Assembly: GCA_000997385.1 (NCBI GenBank)
Contig: LCBT01000005.1
Span: forward strand, 1-59,262
Reading direction: 5' to 3'
Source: Candidatus Daviesbacteria bacterium GW2011_GWA1_41_61
GTDB lineage: Bacteria > Patescibacteriota > Microgenomatia > Daviesbacterales > UBA10151
DNA length: 59,262 bases
Part shown: positions 23,188 to 30,009 of the stretch, piece by piece
Layout: each line of letters starts with the position of its first letter
Position numbering within the stretch: the stretch's first letter is position 1
Made by a program: the position numbers and the translations under genes
The notes under the pieces: model-generated
What the model saw: only the letters and a program-made list of their open reading frames with translations
Databases searched by the model: none
Told to the model about the DNA's origin: nothing

Positions 23188-23567
23188 TTTTCCTCTATCA
23201 CTTGCTTCAATTTCTCTAAAATATCGGTAGTGAATGGCTCCTGTAATTCACCATTTTCCATCCACTCGTAATACTCAAAGTTCGTAGAATTATCGCTAAT
23301 TGGAGTCAGTGTATATTTGACATGATAATTTCCGTCTTTTTGAACCATTGTAAAACTATTATTTTTCAATTCAGTAAGTGTATATTCATTCCAAGTGCCA
23401 TTTTGACTCTGATTCCTGTAGATTGATCCGACTTTTACAGGCCATTCACTCGTTTCTTCTTTCACTAATGAACCAATCCATAAAGGTGTATTTTTCGGAT
23501 TTAGGACAAAGGAGATTATTTCACTTACTGGCTTGTCAATCTGGATCGTCAATCGCTTATCTTTCAT
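23184..23567 (-). CDS. SRPBCC (START-like) domain protein
   Basis: 127 residues. LTIQIDKPVSEIISFVLNPKNTPLW at the start and FEYYEWMENGELQEPF near the end fit a small helix-grip SRPBCC fold that binds hydrophobic ligands. First gene of the operon with the NIF3-like and RibD/DHFR-like genes. The start lies 7 bp after a TACAAT -10 box (minus strand 23580-23575), part of a palindromic divergent control region shared with RidA. Confidence 0.75.
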   Translation of the reverse strand: MKDKRLTIQIDKPVSEIISFVLNPKNTPLWIGSLVKEETSEWPVKVGSIYRNQSQNGTWNEYTLTELKNNSFTMVQKDGNYHVKYTLTPISDNSTNFEYYEWMENGELQEPFTTDILEKLKQVIEEK

Positions 23568-23574
23568 AATTCAT

Positions 23575-23630
23575 ATTGTATCAAAACCTAAAGACTTGAG
23601 CGAGACTTTATTGACAATAATTGATACAAT
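23575..23630. promoter_or_regulatory. Divergent promoter region with 10-bp inverted repeat
   Basis: ATTGTATCAA (23575-23584) and TTGATACAAT (23621-23630) are perfect inverted copies. Each contains a TACAAT -10 box ending 6-7 bp before the start of SRPBCC (left) or RidA (right). The symmetrical layout suggests either paired leaderless promoters or an operator for one repressor controlling both. Confidence 0.55.
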
Positions 23631-23636
23631 CAAATC

Positions 23637-23978
23637 ATGAGTGCAACACCATTTTCTCCCAGTGTAACTAAAGGCAATTTTGTCTTTACATCTGGCCAAA
23701 TCCATCTAAAAGAAGGAAAACTTCTTGAGGGGACAATCGAAGAAAAGACACATCAAGTAATGAAGAACCTTCAGGGAATACTTGAAAAGGCTGGCGTGAC
23801 TTTCAACGATGTTGTCAAAACGACCATTTACACCACAGACTTATCATTATATGGAAAAGTAAATGAGGTTTATTCGACATACTTTACCGACTCTTTTCCT
23901 GCAAGAGAAATGGTTTGCGTAAAAGAACTTCCTCTTGGAGCTGTATTAGAGATCAGCATGGTCGCCTTCAAATCCTAA
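23637..23978 (+). CDS. RidA-family (YjgF/YER057c/UK114) protein
   Basis: 113 residues. Family features are SPSVTKGNFVFTSGQI, the helix MKNLQGILEKAGVTFNDVVKT, and FPAREMVCVKELPLGAVLEI, where Arg binds the substrate carboxylate and Glu near the end is conserved. RidA deaminates reactive enamine/imine intermediates. It is the only gene on this strand next to the SRPBCC operon and shares its control region. Its 3' end overlaps the alternative integrase B tail on the other strand. Confidence 0.92.
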   Translation: MSATPFSPSVTKGNFVFTSGQIHLKEGKLLEGTIEEKTHQVMKNLQGILEKAGVTFNDVVKTTIYTTDLSLYGKVNEVYSTYFTDSFPAREMVCVKELPLGAVLEISMVAFKS

Positions 23979-24084
23979 AAGCTAACGCTTGTGGAGGATT
24001 GAGAAATTGTTGAAGTCTCTGAAGATCAAACTGGCTGATTTTGTGCCAAATTGTTCGAAGGTCATGCACTAATGCCTGCCAATT
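23968..24084 (-). other. Alternative C-terminal tail of integrase B (circular form)
   Basis: From the att core AATTGGCAGG (24084 downward) the minus strand is open for 38 codons, ending TGA at 23970-23968. It encodes NWQALVHDLRTIWHKISQF followed by DLQRLQQFLNPPQ, an amphipathic helix-like sequence. It has no start codon and joins the integrase body in frame on excision. Open frame and phase are directly visible; expression is inferred. Confidence 0.6.
24075..24084 (+). other. attR core of element B
   Basis: CCTGCCAATT, identical to 16648-16657. It touches the stop codon of the HAD gene (24085-24083). Confidence 0.6.
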
Positions 24085-24793
24085 AAAAAAGCCCGCCGGG
24101 ACATGATGAATGAAACTGGATAAAAAGGTTTCTCACTTCACCTCCCAAATCCGAGGCTCTAATCTTTTGTACCAGGCGCTGAAATATTTTCTTATCCGCC
24201 TGGGTATCACCCAAGTAAACCAAAGACCTTTCCTGATGTAATTTTTCAAACAAACGCATACGTTTCCCTAGCTTGAGTCTTACCAACTCAGTCCACTTAA
24301 AAAGAGGAAAAATAACTGCTTCGAGTCCCTGGGGATAAAGAATGTCGCCCCGAAAGATCCCCACTTCCTGAAGCTGATTTAAGAGCAAAGTCTCTCTTTG
24401 ATCTTCAGGAAGAGACAGGGAGTTTACCACCCTACCCATTACTCCCCCTGGCATGTTCAAAAACTGAGCATAAGCACCACATAAAGGTCTTGAAGAATAG
24501 ATGAAAACATTGTTTAATTCATCCTCATGCAGTCTTTCCAAAAATGCGTTCTCCTGCCCGGACAACTCGCCTACCGACAATCCAATCCTGAAACCTCGAG
24601 GTTTCAGGATTGGCCCATCAAGGTCAACAATAATGTCGCGTGGTCCGGGTATTTGGTCAATTGCCGCCTCTGAATTTTTCAAGGCGCCGGAATGAGGAAG
24701 CTGGGTGAGGTCAAGGCGCCCGCAGGAGACAGTTCTCCCTTGACTGGTTTGAATATCCCAAGGAATAATTTCGATGCAGCGATTATACACCAC
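24083..24793 (-). CDS. HAD-superfamily hydrolase-like protein
   Basis: 236 residues. IIVDLDGPIL (about 50-59) holds the DxD nucleophile motif, VFIYSSRPLCG the second motif Ser, and LVYLGDTQADKKIF the C-terminal GDxxxD acidic motif. It likely dephosphorylates a small molecule. A perfect 32-bp palindrome (24582-24613) encodes ILKPRGFRIGL directly after the first motif, an in-frame insertion that may disturb the active-site loop. The 3' end lies at the right boundary of element B. The C-terminal CPGGLF is coded by a T-rich, GC-rich junction. Confidence 0.75.
   Translation of the reverse strand: MVYNRCIEIIPWDIQTSQGRTVSCGRLDLTQLPHSGALKNSEAAIDQIPGPRDIIVDLDGPILKPRGFRIGLSVGELSGQENAFLERLHEDELNNVFIYSSRPLCGAYAQFLNMPGGVMGRVVNSLSLPEDQRETLLLNQLQEVGIFRGDILYPQGLEAVIFPLFKWTELVRLKLGKRMRLFEKLHQERSLVYLGDTQADKKIFQRLVQKIRASDLGGEVRNLFIQFHSSCPGGLF
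24582..24613. repeat. Perfect 32-bp palindrome inside the HAD gene
   Basis: Centre CTCGAG at 24595-24600; each arm reads CCAATCCTGAAACCTC from its outer end. Both strands encode ILKPRGFRI in the frame used. Position directly after the catalytic HAD motif suggests a mobile palindrome that kept the frame open. Confidence 0.85.
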
Positions 24794-24837
24794 TGAAGCT
24801 ATACAAGCAAAAACTTTCGGAAACCAAGAAATGTAGA

Positions 24838-25554
24838 CTAAAAATTTACCTTAATCCTGGCATTTTGAATGCCTGCCTCATAACCGGTGTTAGTTTTTAA
24901 CTGAAGTTTATAAATTTTTTTACCTGAAGTTAAGATAAAACCTTGAGAATTTACCCAGGAATAACTTTCAGTAGTTACTGAGACCTCAGATGGCAGCAGA
25001 GCCAACTTATCATCGCTGTTATAGATCCTGGCATAAGCTTTACCATTTCCCTGAAAAACCCGCAATGACACCTCAAGCTGCATGCTTTTGTATCCCGGAT
25101 AATCAGCCGGGTCTAAAGTAATCTGCAGAGCATCGACAGCAGTCCAATCTAAAGCACTGGAGGCCCCTCCTGTACCTAAAGGGATATACAAAGGGGCCTT
25201 AGTAGTGGAAACAGTATCTTTAGGTTCTTTTAAATCATTGACCTGAAGCTGTAAATCAGCCACCGTTCTCTCTAAACTCCTCACCTGGGTCTGCAAAGTT
25301 TTCAAACTAAGATCTTGACTGTCAATTTTAGAAGGAGTGGGGCTAGGTTTTTCCTTCCCGGAAGAAGAAGCAGGGCTGATAACTGCTGGCAGATTCTCGG
25401 GGGTCGGAGAAGCCTGAGTTAACTGAAAGGTCTCAGTTAAAGTAGTCAAAGGATCAATTGGGGAACTTTTATCTGCAACTCTATAAATTCTGACATAAGC
25501 TAACACTCCCATCATCAAAGAGATCAGCAGTACCAAAGGCAGAAACTTCACCAT
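24838..25554 (-). CDS. Membrane-anchored coiled-coil surface protein
   Basis: 238 residues. One N-terminal membrane segment (LPLVLLISLMMGVLAYVRIY), a Ser/Pro/Thr-rich linker, a short coiled coil (LKTLQTQVRSLERTVADLQL, about 88-107), then a beta-sandwich-like domain of about 120 residues. No exact family. It resembles the stalk-plus-head design of other surface proteins in this window. Confidence 0.7.
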   Translation of the reverse strand: MVKFLPLVLLISLMMGVLAYVRIYRVADKSSPIDPLTTLTETFQLTQASPTPENLPAVISPASSSGKEKPSPTPSKIDSQDLSLKTLQTQVRSLERTVADLQLQVNDLKEPKDTVSTTKAPLYIPLGTGGASSALDWTAVDALQITLDPADYPGYKSMQLEVSLRVFQGNGKAYARIYNSDDKLALLPSEVSVTTESYSWVNSQGFILTSGKKIYKLQLKTNTGYEAGIQNARIKVNF

Positions 25555-25606
25555 AGATTTATCATAACATGTTCATTCTAATTTATTATTAAATTCTAAG
25601 TTTTGA

Positions 25607-25612
25607 TATAAT
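25607..25612 (+). promoter_or_regulatory. -10 box of the sigma-factor gene
   Basis: TATAAT preceded by TTTTGA, 11 bp before ATG at 25624. The -35 is not clear. Confidence 0.45.
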
Positions 25613-25623
25613 TTCTTGATTAT

Positions 25624-26517
25624 ATGAAAATAATAGTACACAAAGAACAAGAAATCGGGATTCAAGACAGCCTAAACCTAGAACAGCAAAACGGCTCTCG
25701 AAGAAGGGTAAATTATAGCCTTGTTAATGCGGTGGTTAACAGTCGGGTTCTCGAGTTAAGACGATTAGATCAAGATTTAACAGTTACTACCCTCTCTGAA
25801 GAGGCCCAAGCAGCAATCCGAGAACATCGGCAAGAGGTCTTAGGAGATATTATTGACTGCAATATGGGGCTTATTGTTTCTATTGCTAAACAATATGCGG
25901 AAAAAGTAGAGTTGGAAGATCTAAAAGGTGTCGGTATTGTTACCCTGTTAGAAGCAATACCCCATTTTAAAATAGGAAGGGCTAAATTCTCCACCTTTGT
26001 CTTTCCCAGGATAAGAAAGGCTATCCATTGTTACGCCATAGAACAAAGATCTCCCATTAAAGAGACGGATTACCATTACAGAAAAGTCAAAAAAGCAGGA
26101 GGGTCTTCTGCAGCTCAAACTTATACAATCTTCAGTCTTTCTAAAGGCCTTAACCAAACTAATGCCGAAAGTGACCCGATTGAGAATATTCTGCCCAATG
26201 ATTTTATCGGAGATGTCGAACAAGAGGCTTTGTCTCCTCTCACTTTAATAGACTTGATGAATCTTGCTCAAGAAGCCGGGTTAGATTTCCGGCAGCAACG
26301 AATATTATGGCTGAGGGCAGTAATGTCTTCTGATGTATACAGAAGTTTCCCCCTAAGCCTAAGGGATATTGGTAAACTTTTGGTCCCTCCTGTTACTGGC
26401 GCAAGGGTAAAACAAATTGAAGATAAGATAAAAAGTAAGCTTTGCACACCAGCCTTTTTGCCCCGTTTGAGACAAATCCTTTCTCAAGGCACCCGGATCG
26501 ACGACTACTTAGCTTAA
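25624..26517 (+). CDS. Divergent sigma-70-family factor
   Basis: 297 residues. Region 2 is recognisable at about 74-140: IIDCNMGLIVSIAKQYAEKVELEDLKGVGIVTLLEAIPHF with KFSTFVFPRIRKAI (core-binding and -10 recognition helices). Region 4 lies at about 240-275: LSLRDIGKLLVPPVTGARVKQIEDKI. The middle is divergent and there is no region 1.1. It probably directs RNA polymerase to a special promoter set. It lies between surface-protein and glycosidase genes, with a short leader of its own. Confidence 0.8.
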   Translation: MKIIVHKEQEIGIQDSLNLEQQNGSRRRVNYSLVNAVVNSRVLELRRLDQDLTVTTLSEEAQAAIREHRQEVLGDIIDCNMGLIVSIAKQYAEKVELEDLKGVGIVTLLEAIPHFKIGRAKFSTFVFPRIRKAIHCYAIEQRSPIKETDYHYRKVKKAGGSSAAQTYTIFSLSKGLNQTNAESDPIENILPNDFIGDVEQEALSPLTLIDLMNLAQEAGLDFRQQRILWLRAVMSSDVYRSFPLSLRDIGKLLVPPVTGARVKQIEDKIKSKLCTPAFLPRLRQILSQGTRIDDYLA

Positions 26518-26551
26518 AAACTTAACTTTATGTTATGCTAAATATTAGTTT

Positions 26552-27835
26552 ATGGCTGATCAGGCCTCTCATCATAAACATGACCATGCTACCCTAACTT
26601 TCCCGGAAGGTTTTTTATGGGGAACTGCTACCTCTGCCCATCAGGTAGAGGGAGGAAACAGCAATAACGATTGGTGGCAGTGGGAACAAACAAGACCACA
26701 GCAGTTTTGGTCAGGGCCCTCTTGTGACCATTACCATAAATATGAAGAGGACTTCGATTTAGCTAAAAACTTAGGCCACAACGCTCACAGGCTATCTATT
26801 GAATGGTCCAGGATTGAACCCGAAGAGGGTAAGTTTGATTTAAGGGAGATTGAACATTACCAGAATGTTTTAAAAGCTTTAAAGGACAGGGGGCTGAAGG
26901 TGATGTTAACCCTGCACCATTTTACTAACCCTGCCTGGTTTGCCCAAAAAGGGGGCTGGGAGAACAGAAAATCAGCTTTTTATTTTGAAAGGTTTGTCAA
27001 AACCATTGTCCCAGAAATTAAAGATTATGTTGATTTTTGGATCACCATTAATGAACCGGGGGTTTTGGTCTGGGGAAGCTATATTGCCGCCATTTGGCCT
27101 CCCCAAAAAAAAAGTAGGTGGAAAGCTTTAAAAGCGATGTGGAATATCATCCGAGCCCATAAAAAGGCTTACAAAGCCATCCATAAGTTAGTTCCTAAAA
27201 CAGAAGTTGGCCTAGCCCAAAATGTCCAGTCTTACACAGCCTATCATAAACATTCTTTAATAGAACAATTTGGGGTAATCTTTTCTGATTTGGCTTCCAA
27301 CCATATCTTTTATTTTTTAACCAAAGGTTATCATGACTTTTATGGTTTAAATTATTACTTCCATTATCGTTTAAAAGAGCATGGCTTAGGAGTAGAGATT
27401 ACTGATGTGACCCACTTTTCCAAAGATATTTCTGACATGGGGTGGGAAATCTTTCCCGAGGGTATTTTTAATGTCCTAACTGACCTTTCCAACCACATAC
27501 CCATTTATCTCACTGAGTGCGGGATAGCCACCAGTAATGATGACCGGAGGATCAGGTTTTTAATGCAGTATCTACAGGAAGTTTACAGGGCTATCCAGGC
27601 TGGAGTAAATGTTAAGGGTTTTTTCTACTGGAGCCTGCTGGATAACTTTGAATGGGCTGATGGATATGAACCTAAGTTTGGCCTGATTGAAGTAGATTTT
27701 AAAACCCAAAAAAGGACTATTAAACCCTCAAGTTTACTTTATCAAGATATCATCAAACACAATGGCATCAGACATAAGCTAATGAAATTCCTAGGCCACA
27801 GGGTTTCTGTCAAAGAGGTTTTAGAAGAAAAATAG
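26552..27835 (+). CDS. GH1 family beta-glycosidase
   Basis: 427 residues. FPEGFLWGTATSAHQVEG opens the barrel; acid/base Glu is in TINEPG (about residue 168), nucleophile Glu in LTECG (about 322), and FYWSLLDNFEWADGYEPKFGL is the conserved end. The enzyme hydrolyses beta-glucosides or related sugars. No signal peptide is seen, so it acts in the cytoplasm. It is followed at 71 bp by an EamA transporter gene and may act in a sugar uptake set with the glucokinase-like and isomerase genes near 46 kb. Confidence 0.93.
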   Translation: MADQASHHKHDHATLTFPEGFLWGTATSAHQVEGGNSNNDWWQWEQTRPQQFWSGPSCDHYHKYEEDFDLAKNLGHNAHRLSIEWSRIEPEEGKFDLREIEHYQNVLKALKDRGLKVMLTLHHFTNPAWFAQKGGWENRKSAFYFERFVKTIVPEIKDYVDFWITINEPGVLVWGSYIAAIWPPQKKSRWKALKAMWNIIRAHKKAYKAIHKLVPKTEVGLAQNVQSYTAYHKHSLIEQFGVIFSDLASNHIFYFLTKGYHDFYGLNYYFHYRLKEHGLGVEITDVTHFSKDISDMGWEIFPEGIFNVLTDLSNHIPIYLTECGIATSNDDRRIRFLMQYLQEVYRAIQAGVNVKGFFYWSLLDNFEWADGYEPKFGLIEVDFKTQKRTIKPSSLLYQDIIKHNGIRHKLMKFLGHRVSVKEVLEEK

Positions 27836-27870
27836 CACATATAAAGAGTTGATTAATATCCTCTTCTGTC

Positions 27871-27898
27871 TTGTCTTAAAGCTTCATTTTGTTATATG
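27871..27898 (+). promoter_or_regulatory. Promoter of the EamA gene, nearly leaderless
   Basis: TTGTCT (27871-27876), a 16-bp spacer and TATATG (27893-27898), ending 8 bp before the ATG at 27907. Confidence 0.45.
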
Positions 27899-27906
27899 GT
27901 TAAAGT

Positions 27907-28812
27907 ATGAGTTTTCTGCCCATAGCAGTTTTAGCCTATGCTTTAAGTGGAGGAGCTATTATCATTGATAAGATCCTCCTTAAAACCTCTCTTCCCAACC
28001 CCCTAACTTATGCTTTCTATATAAGTTTATTGCAGTTGTTAGTCCTACTGCTTATTCCCTTTGGTTTTAGCCTAAATTTGGGAACACCTGCCTATTTAGC
28101 TATCATTTCAGGTATATTTTATGTCTTTGCCCTTTATACCTTTTTTGCCAGCTTAAAGAAAAATGAGGCTTCCGTTGTAGGACCTTTGGTAGGCATGCTC
28201 AATCCCTTTTTTACCATCCTTTTGGGAAGCTTATTTTTAAGCCAAACACTTACCCCTATCCAAAATTTTGCAGTCTTCATCTTAATCTTGGGAGCTTTAA
28301 TATTAACCTTAAATATCTGGAGGAACAAACTTCAGTTCAACCGGAGGATCCTTTGGATCATCACTTCAGGTCTGCTGTTTGCTTTATCTTACCTACTTTT
28401 AAGGGAGGCCTTTTTTACCCTCTCTTTTTTAGACGGATTGATTGTCAGCCGGACTTCCTCAGGATTGTTTGTTTTAACGTTTTTAATTTTCCCCCATATA
28501 AAAAAACAAATTTTCACCTCCAACAAATCCCAACAGACCGTCAGTTCAAAATCTACGCTTATTTTACTGGCGTCAGGACAAACCATGGGGGCTCTCTCAG
28601 GATTACTGATTGCCTATGGTGTAAAACTGGCCAATCCGGCTCTGGTGAATTCTCTTTTCGGGATTCAATATTTGGTCATTTTAACAACTGCCATCTTTTT
28701 GGCTAAAAATAGGCCTCAGCTTCTGGATGAAACACTGAGTAAGGCTGTTATTACCCAAAAAGTGGTTGGGGCAGCAGTCTTAAGTTTGGGACTTTATCTT
28801 TTAGCTGTATGA
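27907..28812 (+). CDS. EamA/DMT-family transporter
   Basis: 301 residues with about ten hydrophobic helices in two halves, the usual EamA arrangement. GPLVGMLNPFFTILLGSLFL in the first half and NPALVNSLFGIQYLVILTTAIFL in the second match the family's signature at the end of each repeat. Substrate (sugar, amino acid, or nucleotide-sugar) cannot be told. Stop overlaps the start of the next gene by 4 bp, so the two are probably co-translated. Confidence 0.88.
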   Translation: MSFLPIAVLAYALSGGAIIIDKILLKTSLPNPLTYAFYISLLQLLVLLLIPFGFSLNLGTPAYLAIISGIFYVFALYTFFASLKKNEASVVGPLVGMLNPFFTILLGSLFLSQTLTPIQNFAVFILILGALILTLNIWRNKLQFNRRILWIITSGLLFALSYLLLREAFFTLSFLDGLIVSRTSSGLFVLTFLIFPHIKKQIFTSNKSQQTVSSKSTLILLASGQTMGALSGLLIAYGVKLANPALVNSLFGIQYLVILTTAIFLAKNRPQLLDETLSKAVITQKVVGAAVLSLGLYLLAV

Positions 28813-29888
28813 AAAAACATCACCAATCTAAAATCAACCAAGGACACCGGCACCTACAAATTTTTGTATTAGTTGTCTTCATATTGCTTTCTTTAATTTT
28901 TATCCAAGCCAACAGGGTAATTGACCAAGAAAATATCTCCCAAACCATTCCTTTAGGGGTCTCATTTTCTCCCCGATATGCCCAGGATTTAGGACAAGAT
29001 CCCCAAGTTGTCTACAGACAAATCTTAAAAGATCTGGATGTTAAAAACTTACGCTTAAGTGCCTCTTGGGACGAGATTGAACCCAAACCTGGAAAATTTA
29101 ATTTTGATAATCTTGATTATTACTTAAGTCAAGCTGAGGCAGCTCAAGCTCAGGTTTTACTGGCAGTAGGTTTTAAACTGCCCCGCTGGCCGGAGTGCCG
29201 GTCTCCTTATTGGTTAGATTATAAAAATACCCAGCTTCGCCAGGAACGCCAACTGCTGATGGTCAAAGAGGTGGTCAAACGCTATAATCAAAACCCCACA
29301 GTTTTTGCCTTTCAGGTAGAAAATGAACCGCTTTTATCCTTTGATTTTGGTATTTGCCCTACCGCTGATGAAAAGTTTTTGCAGCAGGAAGTGGCTTTAA
29401 TCCGGTCTTTGACTAAAAAACCTTTAATTTTAACGGACTCGGGGGAACTCGGGTGGTGGACTAAACCGATGCAGCTTTCAGATTATATGGGGACAACTTT
29501 ATACCGGATTGTCCACAACAATTACTTGGGGCTGGTTCCCTATTATTTTCAGCCTTGGTATTACCGTTTGAAATTTGGATTAATCAGCACTCTTTTAGCC
29601 CCTCAAAATAAAGGCACCATCGTAGTCGAGCTTCAAGGGGAACCTTGGGCTAATACTGCCCTGACTGAGGTTTCTTTAAATCAACAGCTTCAGAGCTTTC
29701 CTTTAAGCCAATTTAAAACCAATGTCAACTTTGCTAAAAAAGTTGGAGCCAAGCAGATTTACCTGTGGGGAGCAGAATGGTGGTACTACATTAAATCCCA
29801 AGGCCATCCGGAGTATTGGGAATATGCCAAAGGGATATTCAAAGGCATAAATTTCTTTGCTTATCTCTATTTATCTACTGCTTTCTAA
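28809..29888 (+). CDS. Membrane-anchored glycoside hydrolase (TIM-barrel, clan A-like)
   Basis: 359 residues. One N-terminal membrane helix (about 20-37), then a barrel with VSFSPRYAQDLGQDP, LRLSASWDEIEPKPGKFNFD, FQVENEPL (acid/base Glu near 170) and IVVELQGEPW (nucleophile-like Glu near 278). The pattern suits the GH5/GH42-like superfamily; an exact family is not claimed. It would act outside the membrane on polysaccharide or peptidoglycan-linked sugars. Coupled by a 4-bp overlap to the EamA gene. Confidence 0.82.
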   Translation: MKKHHQSKINQGHRHLQIFVLVVFILLSLIFIQANRVIDQENISQTIPLGVSFSPRYAQDLGQDPQVVYRQILKDLDVKNLRLSASWDEIEPKPGKFNFDNLDYYLSQAEAAQAQVLLAVGFKLPRWPECRSPYWLDYKNTQLRQERQLLMVKEVVKRYNQNPTVFAFQVENEPLLSFDFGICPTADEKFLQQEVALIRSLTKKPLILTDSGELGWWTKPMQLSDYMGTTLYRIVHNNYLGLVPYYFQPWYYRLKFGLISTLLAPQNKGTIVVELQGEPWANTALTEVSLNQQLQSFPLSQFKTNVNFAKKVGAKQIYLWGAEWWYYIKSQGHPEYWEYAKGIFKGINFFAYLYLSTAF

Positions 29889-30009
29889 ATTGACCTATAT
29901 TGATTTAATAAGACCTATTTAGTAGAGCTTTATTTTCCTAAATTCCGAGATTACAATGAGCGTGGAGAGACCCTTATGTGAAGCTGATGATACAGTTTAG
30001 ATATATTAC

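Larger units (their letters stand above)
16648..24084. mobile_element. Integrated element B, about 7.4 kb, at the 3' end of tRNA-Trp
   Basis: Bounded by direct copies of CCTGCCAATT (16648-16657 and 24075-24084). The left copy spans the tRNA-Trp 3' end. It encodes a serine integrase, small element proteins including DUF5659 and DUF5763-like members, and plus-strand and minus-strand cargo (nucleotidyltransferase fold, RibD/DHFR-like, NIF3-like, SRPBCC, RidA). Removing it would place tRNA-Trp directly against the stop codon of the HAD gene, a compact backbone junction. The 10-bp core alone is modest evidence; the in-frame integrase tail at the right end strengthens it. Confidence 0.72.

Noticed and set aside
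5446-24084. Elements A and B as complete prophages
   Set aside because: No capsid, portal, large terminase, tail or lysis gene could be recognised in either.
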